A stretch of DNA of 64,000 nucleotides from RGIG8767 sp964487395 (GTDB lineage Bacteria > Bacillota > Clostridia > Lachnospirales > Lachnospiraceae): assembly GCA_964487395.1 (NCBI GenBank), contig CAZAQH010000002.1, forward strand, positions 1 through 64,000, in the 5' to 3' direction. The notes below the pieces were generated by a model. The model did not search any database. It saw only the letters and a list, made by a program, of their open reading frames with translations, and was not told where the DNA came from. A program made the position numbers and the translations under genes. Below, piece by piece: positions 1 to 8,386 of this stretch. Every line of letters begins with the position of its first letter. The first letter of the stretch is position 1.

Positions 1-677
1 GGCAGGCAGTGGTAGGTAATGTCCGGTCTTTTACACGTAATTTCCCGCTGCATTTTCTTAGTAAGTGACGTATCAAAAAAAATAGCGTCTTTTGGCAACT
101 GACGAACCGGCACTTTATAGTCGCTTTCTGCATACCAGATTAAACATCTTGTTTTCCGGTATTTCTGCCTTTGATAGTAAGGTTTCTGCTCTTCTAAATT
201 ACTTACCACATGATATTCCATACGAAATTTTGTATCGCATTCCGCAATTAATCCATTTTCCTCTAATAAATATTCAAAAACCGATTGATACGCCTGCGGA
301 TGATTGGTAATAACGGAAAGTTTATTTAAATGCTCACTGATGTTAGTTATTATTGGGATAAATTCATCCGGTTCATTCCCATCAAAAATTACCATTTCCT
401 CGTACTGTTTGTTTGATATGGATAAAGACTCAAATGCAGCAAGATATAATTTGCTCTTCTCTTCTGCACTCATCTTAAGCTGTATTGTCTTTTCGCATTT
501 TTCACATATGGTAAGAAGTATGTCCACTGCCACACAGAACGCATCCTCAAGTTCGCTGTCCATATCATTTAGATAAAAGGTGCGACTACGCTGTTTCTTT
601 CTGCTTTCATACCATTTGCGTTTGGGGAGTGTAATGCCTATATCGTTTTCGTCACAAACTATTTTTATTTTTTCCAT
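1..677 (-). CDS. unrecognised protein, C-terminus cut by window edge
   Basis: The minus strand is open from an ATG at 677 to the left edge without a stop, giving at least 225 residues; no complete ORF exists because the end lies outside the window. It begins MEKIKIVCDEND and is mixed alpha/beta, soluble and charged, with no visible signal peptide or membrane segment. Two Cys-x2-Cys-like pairs are absent except for CEKC near residue 59. The gene lies 43 bases downstream of dusB on the same strand, so it may be co-transcribed. I do not recognise the family and assign no function. Plus-strand ORFs over this stretch are shadows. Confidence 0.75.
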   Translation of the reverse strand, partial: MEKIKIVCDENDIGITLPKRKWYESRKKQRSRTFYLNDMDSELEDAFCVAVDILLTICEKCEKTIQLKMSAEEKSKLYLAAFESLSISNKQYEEMVIFDGNEPDEFIPIITNISEHLNKLSVITNHPQAYQSVFEYLLEENGLIAECDTKFRMEYHVVSNLEEQKPYYQRQKYRKTRCLIWYAESDYKVPVRQLPKDAIFFDTSLTKKMQREITCKRPDITYHCL

Positions 678-720
678 ACATCATGTTATGCGTATGAAAA
701 AAAAATATGCACAGCCTGCT

Positions 721-1692
721 TTATTTTGGGGAAAACAATTCCGTAACGGTTCTTATTAAATCTTCCATCGTCTCCATCTCATTGACTTTCGCCCGCAGTT
801 TAGCAGAATTCGGATATCCTGCACTATACCAGGACACATGCTTACGCATTTCTCTGACTCCTGTATATTCACCTTTGTACTGAAGCTGTAAGGCTGCATG
901 TCTTAAAATTGTATTTAATACTTCTTCATTACTTGGGCGCGGTGGTAATTGTCCTGTCTCAAAAAACGTGGTAAGTTCTTTAAAAATAAATGGATTGCCT
1001 CTAACGGCTCGTCCAATCATAATTCCATCACATCCGGTTTCTTCCGCAAGTCTTTTTGCACTGCCAGCATCTGTGACATCTCCATTACCAATAACAGGAA
1101 TCGATAATGCATCCTTTACACGTGCAATGATTTCCCAATCTGCCTTACCGGAGTAATATTGTTCTCTGGTTCTGCCATGAACTGCGACAGCTGCCGCACC
1201 ACATTCCTGTGCAATTTTTGCTATTTCAACTGCATTGACATGATTCTCATCAAAGCCCTTTCGAATTTTGACCGTGACGGGCTTTTTAATCGCTTCTGAC
1301 ACCTTTGTCACAATTTCTGCTACAAGTTTGGGATTTTTCATAAGGGCACTGCCTTCGCCGTTATTTACTACCTTGGGAACCGGGCATCCCATATTAATAT
1401 CTAAAACAGCAAAAGGACGTTCTTCAATTCGCTTTGCCATTTCACTCATAATATCCGGGTCTGAGCCAAAAAGCTGTAGTGATACAGGACACTCATCCGG
1501 ATGAATCTCCATCAAAGCCTCCGTATTTTGGTTATTAAAATAAATTGCCTTGGCACTGACCATCTCCATACACAATAGCCCTGCACCCTGTTCTTTACAG
1601 AGCAAACGAAAAGGCAGGTCTGTTACACCTGCCATGGGAGCCAGTATCAGATTGTTGGTAAGGGTGACATTGCCAATCGTAAGTGACTGCAT
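721..1692 (-). CDS. dusB: tRNA-dihydrouridine synthase
   Basis: FMN enzyme that reduces uridine to dihydrouridine in tRNA D-loops using NADPH. The 323-residue protein has the full Dus TIM-barrel signature: APMAGVTDLPFR at 18-29, DINMGCP at 98-104 with catalytic Cys103, the KIRKGF segment near 142-147, VHGRTREQYYSGKADW from 171, GNGDV, and CDGIMIGRAVRGNP for phosphate binding of FMN. Length is normal for the DusB branch. It follows coaX by 24 bases and belongs to the argF-to-dusB minus-strand run. dusB next to coaX is common in Firmicutes. Family is secure; the B subtype is inferred from motif spacing. Confidence 0.95.
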   Translation of the reverse strand: MQSLTIGNVTLTNNLILAPMAGVTDLPFRLLCKEQGAGLLCMEMVSAKAIYFNNQNTEALMEIHPDECPVSLQLFGSDPDIMSEMAKRIEERPFAVLDINMGCPVPKVVNNGEGSALMKNPKLVAEIVTKVSEAIKKPVTVKIRKGFDENHVNAVEIAKIAQECGAAAVAVHGRTREQYYSGKADWEIIARVKDALSIPVIGNGDVTDAGSAKRLAEETGCDGIMIGRAVRGNPFIFKELTTFFETGQLPPRPSNEEVLNTILRHAALQLQYKGEYTGVREMRKHVSWYSAGYPNSAKLRAKVNEMETMEDLIRTVTELFSPK

Positions 1693-1716
1693 AGAAAAAA
1701 CTCCATCTCATATTTT

Positions 1717-2487
1717 TTATTTCTTATTCTTATCGTAAATAAATTTCAAGCCGTCCAAAGTAAGGGAACTGTCGTAAATCTGAATTGCATCTGTCTCATC
1801 TGCAATGATTCTGCCAAGTCCTCCTGTTGCAACTACCTTAAGGTTCTCATAACCGGATTCTTTTTTTACCTGATTAATAATATATTCTGTCTGTCCAATC
1901 TGACCATATACAAGACCTGCCTGCATACTGGAAATAGTCTCTTGAGCCAGGATGGAAGATGGTTTTTTAATTTCAACTTCCGGAAGTCTTGCTGTATCTT
2001 CCCAAAGTGCTTTTGCAGAAATACGGATACCCGGAGCTGTAATACCAGCCGTAAAGCAGCCATCCTCTGTAAGAAGGTCATAGGTTGTCGCTGTACCAAA
2101 ATCAAGCACGAGTACCGGGCCGCCATATTTTTCATAAGCCGCAACGGCATCTACAATACGGTCAGGTCCGATTTCCTTGGGATTTTCTGTTATGATTTTA
2201 ATGCCTGTCTTAATACCCACTCCTACAATCATAGGTGTAACCTCTAAATAACGGCTGACACCTCCGACTAAAGAATGCATAACATTAGGAACTACGCTCG
2301 CTATAATACAGCCTGATATGCTTTCTTTTTGAATGTTATTAGCACGCATCAGTTCGCAAATTCTGATTCCATATTCATCTGATGTACAAAGCATTTTGGA
2401 CATCATGCGAAATGTCGTTATGATTTTATCATTCTCATATACTCCGTATGTGATATTTGTATTTCCAACGTCGATTACCAGTATCAT
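1717..2487 (-). CDS. coaX: type III pantothenate kinase
   Basis: First step of coenzyme A synthesis: ATP-dependent phosphorylation of pantothenate in the cytosol. The 256-residue protein belongs to the ASKHA fold. Residues 4-11 (VIDVGNTN) form the N-terminal phosphate loop, GPDR at 107-110 is the pantothenate/dimer loop, and LDFGTATTYD from 128 carries the catalytic Asp129. ITAPGI near 149-154 and ATGGLG near the C-terminus complete the pattern. Type III enzymes need a monovalent cation. The start ATG has GAGTAGGAG upstream. The gene sits 9 bases after the DUF6145-like gene and 24 before dusB. Confidence 0.95.
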   Translation of the reverse strand: MILVIDVGNTNITYGVYENDKIITTFRMMSKMLCTSDEYGIRICELMRANNIQKESISGCIIASVVPNVMHSLVGGVSRYLEVTPMIVGVGIKTGIKIITENPKEIGPDRIVDAVAAYEKYGGPVLVLDFGTATTYDLLTEDGCFTAGITAPGIRISAKALWEDTARLPEVEIKKPSSILAQETISSMQAGLVYGQIGQTEYIINQVKKESGYENLKVVATGGLGRIIADETDAIQIYDSSLTLDGLKFIYDKNKK

Positions 2488-2496
2488 ACTTTTCTC

Positions 2497-2856
2497 CTAC
2501 TCTGCATCTTCCTGTTCTAAAAGTTCACTGACATCTTCATGAAGCACTAAAACTTTATAATAAAGGGACAGGGACTGTAATAATTCCTGTTTGGTATCTC
2601 TTATCTTTCTTATCAGCAGTCCGCTGCTTATCTCATCATAAAGATAGTCTTCGTCTGCTGCCGTTGTCTCAAATTCAAGTGTTCCGTCTTCTTCAAAGCA
2701 TATGGTAAAAATGCCGCCTACTTCTTCGGTGAATAATACACATATGATATGCAGTTCTTCTTTTATGGATTCCGGAATCTTATCAAAGTCCTTGTTAAAA
2801 TAGTATTTCTTTTCATAAGCATTTGCGCCACAAAGAACGACTCTATTATCTGCCAT
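2497..2856 (-). CDS. small conserved protein, DUF6145-like
   Basis: A 119-residue acidic soluble protein beginning MADNRVVLCGANAYEKKYYF, with no signal peptide or membrane segment. The N-terminal VLCGANxYE..YY pattern and the central EDGTLEFET stretch match what I remember of a small Lachnospiraceae family listed as DUF6145; I cannot run a profile search, so this name is tentative. It lies between argF (12 bases upstream) and coaX (9 bases downstream) and is probably translated from one transcript with them. The GAGG ribosome site 8 bases before ATG supports the start. Function unknown. Confidence 0.75.
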   Translation of the reverse strand: MADNRVVLCGANAYEKKYYFNKDFDKIPESIKEELHIICVLFTEEVGGIFTICFEEDGTLEFETTAADEDYLYDEISSGLLIRKIRDTKQELLQSLSLYYKVLVLHEDVSELLEQEDAE

Positions 2857-2868
2857 TTTTCTATCCTC

Positions 2869-3861
2869 TTAAAATGCACCCAATGTTGAAGCCATTACTG
2901 CTTTGATGGTATGCATACGGTTTTCTGCTTCATCAAATACGATAGATGCAGGTGATTCAAATACTTCATCTGTCACTTCCATCTCTGTAATGCCAAACTG
3001 CTTTCCTTTTTCTTTGCCAATCTTTGTATTTAAATCATGGAACGCCGGGAGACAATGCATAAATACTGCATCTTTTCCAGCACGATCCATTACTGCTTTA
3101 TTCACCTGATAAGGTGATAAATCGCGGATACGCTCTGTCCATGCTTCATCCGGTTCACCCATGGATACCCATACATCGGTATATACAACATCCTGATTGG
3201 CAGTGCCCTTCACAACATCATCTGTCAGAGTGATACTTGCATCATTTTCCTGTGCAATCTTCTCACACACTTTAACAAGTTCTGGGTCTGGGAAGTAATT
3301 TTTATTGGAGCAAAGAGTCAAATGCATTCCCATTTTGGCACATGTAACCATCCATGAATTAGCCATGTTATAGCGGGCATCTCCCATATAAACAAGACGA
3401 ATGCCTTTTATTCTTCCAAAATGTTCTTTTATTGTCAGTAAATCCGCCAACATCTGTGTCGGATGAAATTCATTGGTAAGTCCGTTCCAAACCGGCACTC
3501 CTGCATATTTAGCAAGTTCTTCTACAATATCCTGTCCAAAGCCACGATATTCAATTCCTTCATACATTCTGCCAAGAACTCTTGCTGTATCTGCAATGCT
3601 TTCTTTTTTACCAATCTGAGAGCCCGCAGGATCTAAATATGTAGTCCCCATTCCAAGATCATGTGCTGCGACCTCAAATGAGCAACGTGTTCTTGTACTG
3701 GTTTTTTCAAATATCAGTGCAACATTTTTTCCTTTTAATACATCTGTTAATGTGCCCTGTTTCTTTTTTTCTTTTAATTGTGCGGACAAATCAACGAGAT
3801 AGCCGATTTCTTCCGGTGTATAATCTAATAATTTTAAAAAACTGCGTCCTTTTAAATTCAT
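2869..3861 (-). CDS. argF: ornithine carbamoyltransferase
   Basis: Condenses ornithine and carbamoyl phosphate to citrulline (arginine synthesis, or the reverse in arginine breakdown). The 330-residue protein carries STRTR at 55-59 for carbamoyl phosphate, HPTQ at 133-136, and MHCLP at 268-272 with the catalytic Cys270 of OTCases. The SMGEPDE-type segment for ornithine is also present (VSMGEPDEAW). GGAGG lies 6 bases before the ATG. No other arginine or arcA/arcC genes are nearby, so anabolic versus catabolic role cannot be settled; the symbol argF is used by default. First gene of the argF-DUF6145-coaX-dusB run. Confidence 0.95.
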   Translation of the reverse strand: MNLKGRSFLKLLDYTPEEIGYLVDLSAQLKEKKKQGTLTDVLKGKNVALIFEKTSTRTRCSFEVAAHDLGMGTTYLDPAGSQIGKKESIADTARVLGRMYEGIEYRGFGQDIVEELAKYAGVPVWNGLTNEFHPTQMLADLLTIKEHFGRIKGIRLVYMGDARYNMANSWMVTCAKMGMHLTLCSNKNYFPDPELVKVCEKIAQENDASITLTDDVVKGTANQDVVYTDVWVSMGEPDEAWTERIRDLSPYQVNKAVMDRAGKDAVFMHCLPAFHDLNTKIGKEKGKQFGITEMEVTDEVFESPASIVFDEAENRMHTIKAVMASTLGAF

Positions 3862-3881
3862 GTTTTTCCTCCATATACTAA

Positions 3882-3917
3882 AAAAGCCCTACACCGATTA
3901 TAAAGTGTAAGGCTTTT
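3882..3917 (-). terminator. intrinsic terminator after qmcA
   Basis: On the minus strand an 11-bp stem with one G-T pair (AAGCCTTACAC ... GTGTAGGGCTT), 9-10 base loop, then TTTTTT. It lies 30 bases after the qmcA stop and just before argF, separating the two transcripts. The plus strand also ends in TTTTGTTT, so it may act both ways. Confidence 0.75.
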
Positions 3918-3947
3918 GTTTGCAAGTTCTGCTTTTGAATCACAATA

Positions 3948-4871
3948 CTATTTAGTAAGCACTTCTTTGATAGAGGTTGCAAGTCCTGCCATTCCCTGAA
4001 TCTCAGATGGGATGATAATCTTGGTAGCCTGACCGTCAGCTGCTTTTTCAAATGCTTCCAGACTCTTAATCTTAAGAACGGCTTCATCTGCTCCAGCTTC
4101 TTTAATCATGCGGATACCATCTGCCTTAGCCTGCTGTACTTTAAGAATAGCTAAAGCCTCACCTTCTGATTCGCGAATCATTTTCTCTTTTTGTGCTTCA
4201 GCACGTAAAATTGCTGATTGTTTCTCTGCTTCTGCTTCCAGAATAGCTGCTTCTTTCTTACCTTCTGCAACTGTTACATTAGCCTTTTTCTCACCTTCTG
4301 CACGAGTAACAGCTTCACGTCTTTCACGTTCTGCCTTCATCTGTTTTTCCATTGCATTCTGAATCTCTGCAGGAGGAATAATATTCTTTAATTCGACACG
4401 GTTGACTTTGATACCCCAAGGATCAGTTGCAACATCAAGAGATGCTCTCATCTTGGTATTGATTGTCTCTCTAGAAGTAAGTGTCTGGTCTAATTCCAAA
4501 TCACCAATGATATTACGAAGTGTAGTTGCTGTTAAGTTCTCAATTGCCATGATTGGATTCTCAACACCGTAAGCAAATAACTTGGGATCTGTAATCTGAT
4601 AGAATACAACGGTATCAATTCTCATGGTAACGTTATCTTTTGTAATAACAGGCTGTGGTGCAAAATCAACTACCTGCTCTTTTAAAAGAACTCTACGTGC
4701 TACTTTATCAATAAAAGGAACCTTAAAATGCAAACCAACTGACCATGTGCTCTGATAAGCTCCTAATCTTTCTACTACATATGCGTATGCCTGAGGTACA
4801 ATCTTAATACATGAAAAAATAATCCAAATAATCAGAACTAAAATTATTACTGCTGCTACTGCTCCACCCAT
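3948..4871 (-). CDS. qmcA: SPFH/band 7 membrane protein (QmcA/stomatin-like)
   Basis: Membrane scaffold of the stomatin/prohibitin group that oligomerises at the membrane. Residues about 5-25 form one hydrophobic N-terminal anchor; residues about 28-190 are the SPFH domain (QAYAYVVERLGAYQSTW, RIDTVVFYQITDP, GELELD-like turn GDLELDQTLTSR); residues about 190-260 form an Ala/Glu/Lys coiled coil, and the tail ends in a short helical region. Length (307) is typical. The upstream nfeD ends one base before this start, the classical SPFH-NfeD operon in which the two proteins form a complex. Exact client unknown. Confidence 0.9.
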   Translation of the reverse strand: MGGAVAAVIILVLIIWIIFSCIKIVPQAYAYVVERLGAYQSTWSVGLHFKVPFIDKVARRVLLKEQVVDFAPQPVITKDNVTMRIDTVVFYQITDPKLFAYGVENPIMAIENLTATTLRNIIGDLELDQTLTSRETINTKMRASLDVATDPWGIKVNRVELKNIIPPAEIQNAMEKQMKAERERREAVTRAEGEKKANVTVAEGKKEAAILEAEAEKQSAILRAEAQKEKMIRESEGEALAILKVQQAKADGIRMIKEAGADEAVLKIKSLEAFEKAADGQATKIIIPSEIQGMAGLATSIKEVLTK

Positions 4872-4872
4872 T

Positions 4873-5316
4873 TTACTTTTCCTCTTTTCTTTCTTCTACT
4901 ATTAATTTTACTCCACTAATTGCAACTACTGTTACAATAGCGCCTTGCTCAATCTTAACTCCATCTTCTGTTGCTCTGGCACTCCATTCCATTCCACCAA
5001 CGGTAACCTGACCTGTTGCTGCCACATTATCAATCAGTGCTGTAACAACTGCTTTTTTTCCGACAATGCTCTCGGCATTTGTCTTTACTCTGTCCTTATT
5101 AAAATATCTAACTGCAATAGGACGGGTAAAAATAAGCATAACCAGTGAAACCACAATAAATGCTGCAATCTGTACATAACTGGGGGCTCCAAGTGCTGCT
5201 AAAATGACAGCCACCAAAGATCCGCCGGCAAACCAGATTGTTGTAAGTCCCATGGTCGCAAACTCAATAGCTACACAGAGTACTAATAGAACCAGCCATA
5301 TAATGACCCAATTCAT
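4873..5316 (-). CDS. NfeD family membrane protein
   Basis: Partner of the downstream SPFH protein. The 147-residue protein has an N-terminal run of hydrophobic segments (about 1-70, three to four helices) and a C-terminal OB-fold NfeD domain (about 80-145) containing GKKAVVTALIDNVAATGQVTV and the conserved VGGMEWSARA turn. It is the short NfeD form lacking the ClpP-like protease domain. The stop is one base from the qmcA start, so the pair is one operon. Family members are linked to membrane microdomain organisation; the specific role here is inference. Confidence 0.9.
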   Translation of the reverse strand: MNWVIIWLVLLVLCVAIEFATMGLTTIWFAGGSLVAVILAALGAPSYVQIAAFIVVSLVMLIFTRPIAVRYFNKDRVKTNAESIVGKKAVVTALIDNVAATGQVTVGGMEWSARATEDGVKIEQGAIVTVVAISGVKLIVEERKEEK

Positions 5317-5440
5317 AAATCCACTCCCCTTTCTGTCTGCTTAAGAAGGGTATCTGCTACCTTTCATCGTGCTATTTTATGGTACTACATTTTTTCCTTT
5401 TGCACAACCGCAATCCCATGTAAAATTTCTTAACTTTATC

Positions 5441-5471
5441 TTAAAAAAAGGGACAGACCTAAGTCTGTCCC
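5441..5471 (-). terminator. intrinsic terminator after SleB-like gene
   Basis: Perfect 9-bp stem GGGACAGAC / GTCTGTCCC (5450-5458 with 5463-5471), four-base loop, followed on the minus strand by TTTTTTT. It starts 7 bases after the stop of the wall hydrolase gene at 5478. Confidence 0.9.
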
Positions 5472-5477
5472 TGTATT

Positions 5478-6581
5478 CTACCAAAATACGTGGTCTCCTA
5501 TTATCGTGCCTTCCTGACTTCCGGCTCTTCTGAAATGAGTTGCCGTTCCGACATTAGTCTGTCCATTTATCGCTTCTCTTGCTACCTGTAAACAGGATTC
5601 TTTTACTCCTCTTTCAAGCTGTGCCTCTACTTTTCCATTACCAGCCGGTGTAAACTGACCGGATGCATAGATGACACTTGCAATGGTATTTGGATATGCA
5701 CCGCTTCGTACACGGTTCATAACTACTGCTGCTACTGCCAGCTGACCTTCATATGGCTGATTACCTGCTTCACATTGTACTAATGCTCCAAGTAAGACAT
5801 CATCTGTTGTGCCAACTGCAACTGCTCCAAGATTAGCAATTAATTTTGCTTTTTCTTCTCTTTCTTTACGTTCCCGTTCTTCTATCTCTTCAAATGTCTC
5901 TCCACTATCTACGGAAAATTCCAAAGAAACAAACTCTGCGGAAATATATCCCATATCGCCTTCGAACTCAATTGCAACCCACTTATCATTAGTTTCATCC
6001 GGGATTGCTTCCAGTTCGTCGTCTTTTTTAACTAAACCATATATACCTGCTTCTTCACTCGGTTCTTTACGAACTCTCAGTGCATCTGCATTTACTGTTG
6101 CCATAGTACGTCCAACACTATGTGCAAGTTCTTCTGCTTCTTCATCAAATAACAGATAGTCATTACTTGCCCATCCAACTAAATTACCAGACTTAATTTT
6201 CGTCCAATCTCCATTACTATCGAGAATCTCTCCTCCGCAGTCTGCATATAGCAGTCCCACTTTCTCCGATTCTTCATTTGCTTCTGCGCGAACATTTAAT
6301 GAGTTCTGTACATCTGCCATAACAAGACCAGACTTTCGCTTATCGGATTCATCCGCTGTATCGAACGATTCATCCTGTTGCGTTGCTACAGAACCTTCTC
6401 CGGCTGCATCTTCTACAATCATATCAAATGCGTCAAATACCTCAGCTGCACCGGCACGTACATCAGCCAGTGAGTTTTGTGAGGAAGCCAGAGCAGATGC
6501 TCTTCCCATCAGACCAAGTGCCATTACTCCGGCAACGAAACCTGATAAAGCGCGAAGCCTTTTTTTGCTTCTTGCTTTCAT
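5478..6581 (-). CDS. secreted SleB-type cell-wall hydrolase with two SH3 domains
   Basis: Predicted exported peptidoglycan hydrolase of the Hydrolase_2 (SleB/CwlJ) family. Residues 1-32 form a signal peptide (basic start, hydrophobic core, ASA cleavage region). Two bacterial SH3 domains follow (about 80-145, starting SGLVMADVQNSLNVRAE, and about 155-222, containing ADALRVRKEP). A short Glu/Arg helix (EEIEERERKEREEK) links to the C-terminal catalytic domain (about 258-367) with Glu271 in QCEAGNQPYEGQ and the AAVVMNRV segment. SleB relatives cleave spore cortex, but SH3-bearing forms are common in vegetative Lachnospiraceae. A WalR-like box and a dyad lie upstream. Confidence 0.88.
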   Translation of the reverse strand: MKARSKKRLRALSGFVAGVMALGLMGRASALASSQNSLADVRAGAAEVFDAFDMIVEDAAGEGSVATQQDESFDTADESDKRKSGLVMADVQNSLNVRAEANEESEKVGLLYADCGGEILDSNGDWTKIKSGNLVGWASNDYLLFDEEAEELAHSVGRTMATVNADALRVRKEPSEEAGIYGLVKKDDELEAIPDETNDKWVAIEFEGDMGYISAEFVSLEFSVDSGETFEEIEERERKEREEKAKLIANLGAVAVGTTDDVLLGALVQCEAGNQPYEGQLAVAAVVMNRVRSGAYPNTIASVIYASGQFTPAGNGKVEAQLERGVKESCLQVAREAINGQTNVGTATHFRRAGSQEGTIIGDHVFW

Positions 6582-6612
6582 GAATTACCTCCAAAAAGAA
6601 TTCATTATAAAC

Positions 6613-6637
6613 TTGACATTCGTATAAAATATGTCAA
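6613..6637. promoter_or_regulatory. dyad TTGACAT-N11-ATGTCAA upstream of SleB-like gene
   Basis: Perfect 7-bp inverted repeat separated by 11 bases, 32-56 bases before the hydrolase start codon. TTGACAT resembles a -35 element on either strand, and TATAAT (minus strand, 6604-6609) follows it at an overlong spacing of 22, so the dyad may be an operator over the promoter. The arrangement is seen; the regulatory role is inferred. Confidence 0.45.
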
Positions 6638-6648
6638 ATTTAATAACT

Positions 6649-6665
6649 TGTTACAAATTTGTTAA
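6649..6665 (+). promoter_or_regulatory. WalR-like box upstream of SleB-like hydrolase
   Basis: TGTTAC-AAATT-TGTTAA fits the WalR (YycF) consensus TGTWAH-N5-TGTWAH without mismatch. It lies about 70 bases before the hydrolase start, upstream of the presumed promoter. The other two wall-hydrolase genes in the window have the same motif. WalR itself is not in the window. Confidence 0.5.
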
Positions 6666-6764
6666 GTTTTTCAACTCAGTTATCGTATCAAAGTATGCTT
6701 TTTTTGTCAAGTAAGTCGATAGCAATCGTATTTATATGTTTATTTTTGTGTATTATTTGCTATA

Positions 6765-7556
6765 TTATAATTTTCTGGATTTGTCGATGCAGCTTAATGT
6801 GGCATCCATAACTGCTGCCCGCAGGCCTTTTTCCTCCAGCACTTTTACCGCTTCAATCGTCGTCCCACCAGGTGAGCAGACCATGTCCTTTAATTCTCCC
6901 GGATGTTTGCCTGTTTCAAGCATTAATTTCGCGCTTCCCATTACTGCCTGGGCAACAAACTGATATGCCTGTTTTCTGGGCATTCCCGCAACTACTGCTG
7001 CATCCGCCATTGCCTCCATGAACATAAAAACATAAGCAGGAGAACTTCCGCTTACCCCAACTACAATATCCATCTGATTTTCCGGTACTTCGATGGCAAG
7101 TCCAAGACTATTAAACATTGACATCGCAAATGCCTTATCGTCATCATTTACCAGCTTGCTTACGCAGATACCACTGCATCCTTCTCCAACAAGTGCCGGA
7201 GTATTGGGCATACAACGAATGATTTTTAAGTCTTTTCCAAATTCCGTACAGATCCAATCTATGCTTTTTCCGGCAGCAATAGATATTATCAATGTATCTT
7301 CTGTAATGGTCTCCTTAATCTCACCAATTACCTGTGGCAGCATCTGAGGCTTTACTGCAAGCACTATAACATCTGCCTTTTTCGCAACCTCTTTATTATC
7401 TGTTGTAACCGCAATTCCAAATTTTTCCTTTGCGCTTGACAGTTTATCCATATCTCTTCTGGAAACAATGATTTCCTCCGGCTTTACAACTTTTTTATCT
7501 ATAATTCCCTGAACAATTGCTCCTGCCATATTACCAAATCCAATAAATCCTAACAT
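6765..7556 (-). CDS. proC: pyrroline-5-carboxylate reductase
   Basis: Last step of proline synthesis: NAD(P)H reduction of pyrroline-5-carboxylate. The 263-residue protein opens with the Rossmann motif GFIGFGNMAGAIVQG; VKPQ near 109 and CMPNTPALVGEG near 139-150 follow, and the C-terminal helical domain has GSSPAYVFMFMEAM and the family signature GELKDMVCSPGGTT at about 225-238. Length is normal. It is the last gene of the minus-strand run that contains dnaE, pfkA, trkH, trkA and the methyltransferase, 25 bases after the last. No proA or proB is visible here. Confidence 0.95.
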   Translation of the reverse strand: MLGFIGFGNMAGAIVQGIIDKKVVKPEEIIVSRRDMDKLSSAKEKFGIAVTTDNKEVAKKADVIVLAVKPQMLPQVIGEIKETITEDTLIISIAAGKSIDWICTEFGKDLKIIRCMPNTPALVGEGCSGICVSKLVNDDDKAFAMSMFNSLGLAIEVPENQMDIVVGVSGSSPAYVFMFMEAMADAAVVAGMPRKQAYQFVAQAVMGSAKLMLETGKHPGELKDMVCSPGGTTIEAVKVLEEKGLRAAVMDATLSCIDKSRKL

Positions 7557-7581
7557 CCTTTTTTCTCCCTTTCACAATTCA

Positions 7582-8376
7582 TTATCTGTTTGTAGTATGT
7601 ATTCTGCGTTGTCTTGATACTTCATACATAAGTATGGATGAAGCAATGGCTGCATTTAAGGATTCAACTTTGCCTTCCATAGGAATTTTTATGTAGGTGT
7701 CCGCCAATAGGGCTGTTTCTTCCTTTAGTCCATTTCCTTCATTGCCAATTAGAAATGCTGTTCCATTTGACTCAGCCTCAAAATACGATATCTCATCGTA
7801 ATATTTTTTTCCCTGTAAATGTGCTGCATATATCTTGATATGCTCTTTTTTTAACTTATTAATGGTATTTGCTATCTCATCTGTGTAGAAAAAAGGAATA
7901 CGGTAAATGGAGCCCATTGTGGATCGAATGGTCTTGGGATTATAGATATCCACACATCCTTTTGTCATAATGATTCCACTGACTCCAGCACCTTCTCCTG
8001 TACGCATAATTGTCCCAAGGTTGCCAGGGTCCTGGATATCTTCCAAAACCATAAGAAGTGGATTGTTTGTCTTTATCATATCATTTAGAGTGTATGTTTT
8101 CTGTTGCACCACACACAGTATCCCCTGTGGTGAAACCGTATCGGAAATCTTTTTAAAAACATCATCACTTACTGTTTCATAACGAAATGTTTTAAACAAT
8201 TCTTCTGTTCCTTCCTTTTGTAAAAAGGATTCCGACACATAGATTTCGCTAATTCTTTCCTTAGGCACTTCTGAAAACATTTTAATGCCTTCCACAAGAA
8301 ATAAACCGCTTTCTTTTCTTGCTTTAGCCTTCTCATTTAATGTAACAAGTTCTTTTATTTTTTTATTTGTAATCAA
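7582..8376 (-). CDS. SpoU/TrmH family RNA 2'-O-methyltransferase
   Basis: SAM-dependent RNA ribose methyltransferase with the SPOUT knot fold. Residues about 1-95 form the L30e-like substrate-binding domain; residues about 115-260 are the catalytic domain with motif 1 (DIQDPGNLGTIMRTGEGAG), motif 2 (FLIGNEGNGL) and motif 3 (IPMEGKVESLNAAIASSILMYE). The short 264-residue form with an N-terminal extension resembles RlmB/TsnR-like rRNA methyltransferases; the target base cannot be read from sequence. It starts 10 bases after trkA and ends 25 before proC. Confidence 0.9.
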   Translation of the reverse strand: MITNKKIKELVTLNEKAKARKESGLFLVEGIKMFSEVPKERISEIYVSESFLQKEGTEELFKTFRYETVSDDVFKKISDTVSPQGILCVVQQKTYTLNDMIKTNNPLLMVLEDIQDPGNLGTIMRTGEGAGVSGIIMTKGCVDIYNPKTIRSTMGSIYRIPFFYTDEIANTINKLKKEHIKIYAAHLQGKKYYDEISYFEAESNGTAFLIGNEGNGLKEETALLADTYIKIPMEGKVESLNAAIASSILMYEVSRQRRIHTTNR

Positions 8377-8386
8377 TCTTTGTCTC

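Noticed and set aside
92..576. Two plus-strand ORFs near the left edge
   Set aside because: They overlap a long open minus-strand frame that runs to the window edge with a start codon downstream of dusB; codon use and context favour the minus strand.
5478..6581. Spore germination enzyme SleB proper
   Set aside because: SH3 domains and absence of ypeB make a vegetative wall role as likely; only the family is stated.
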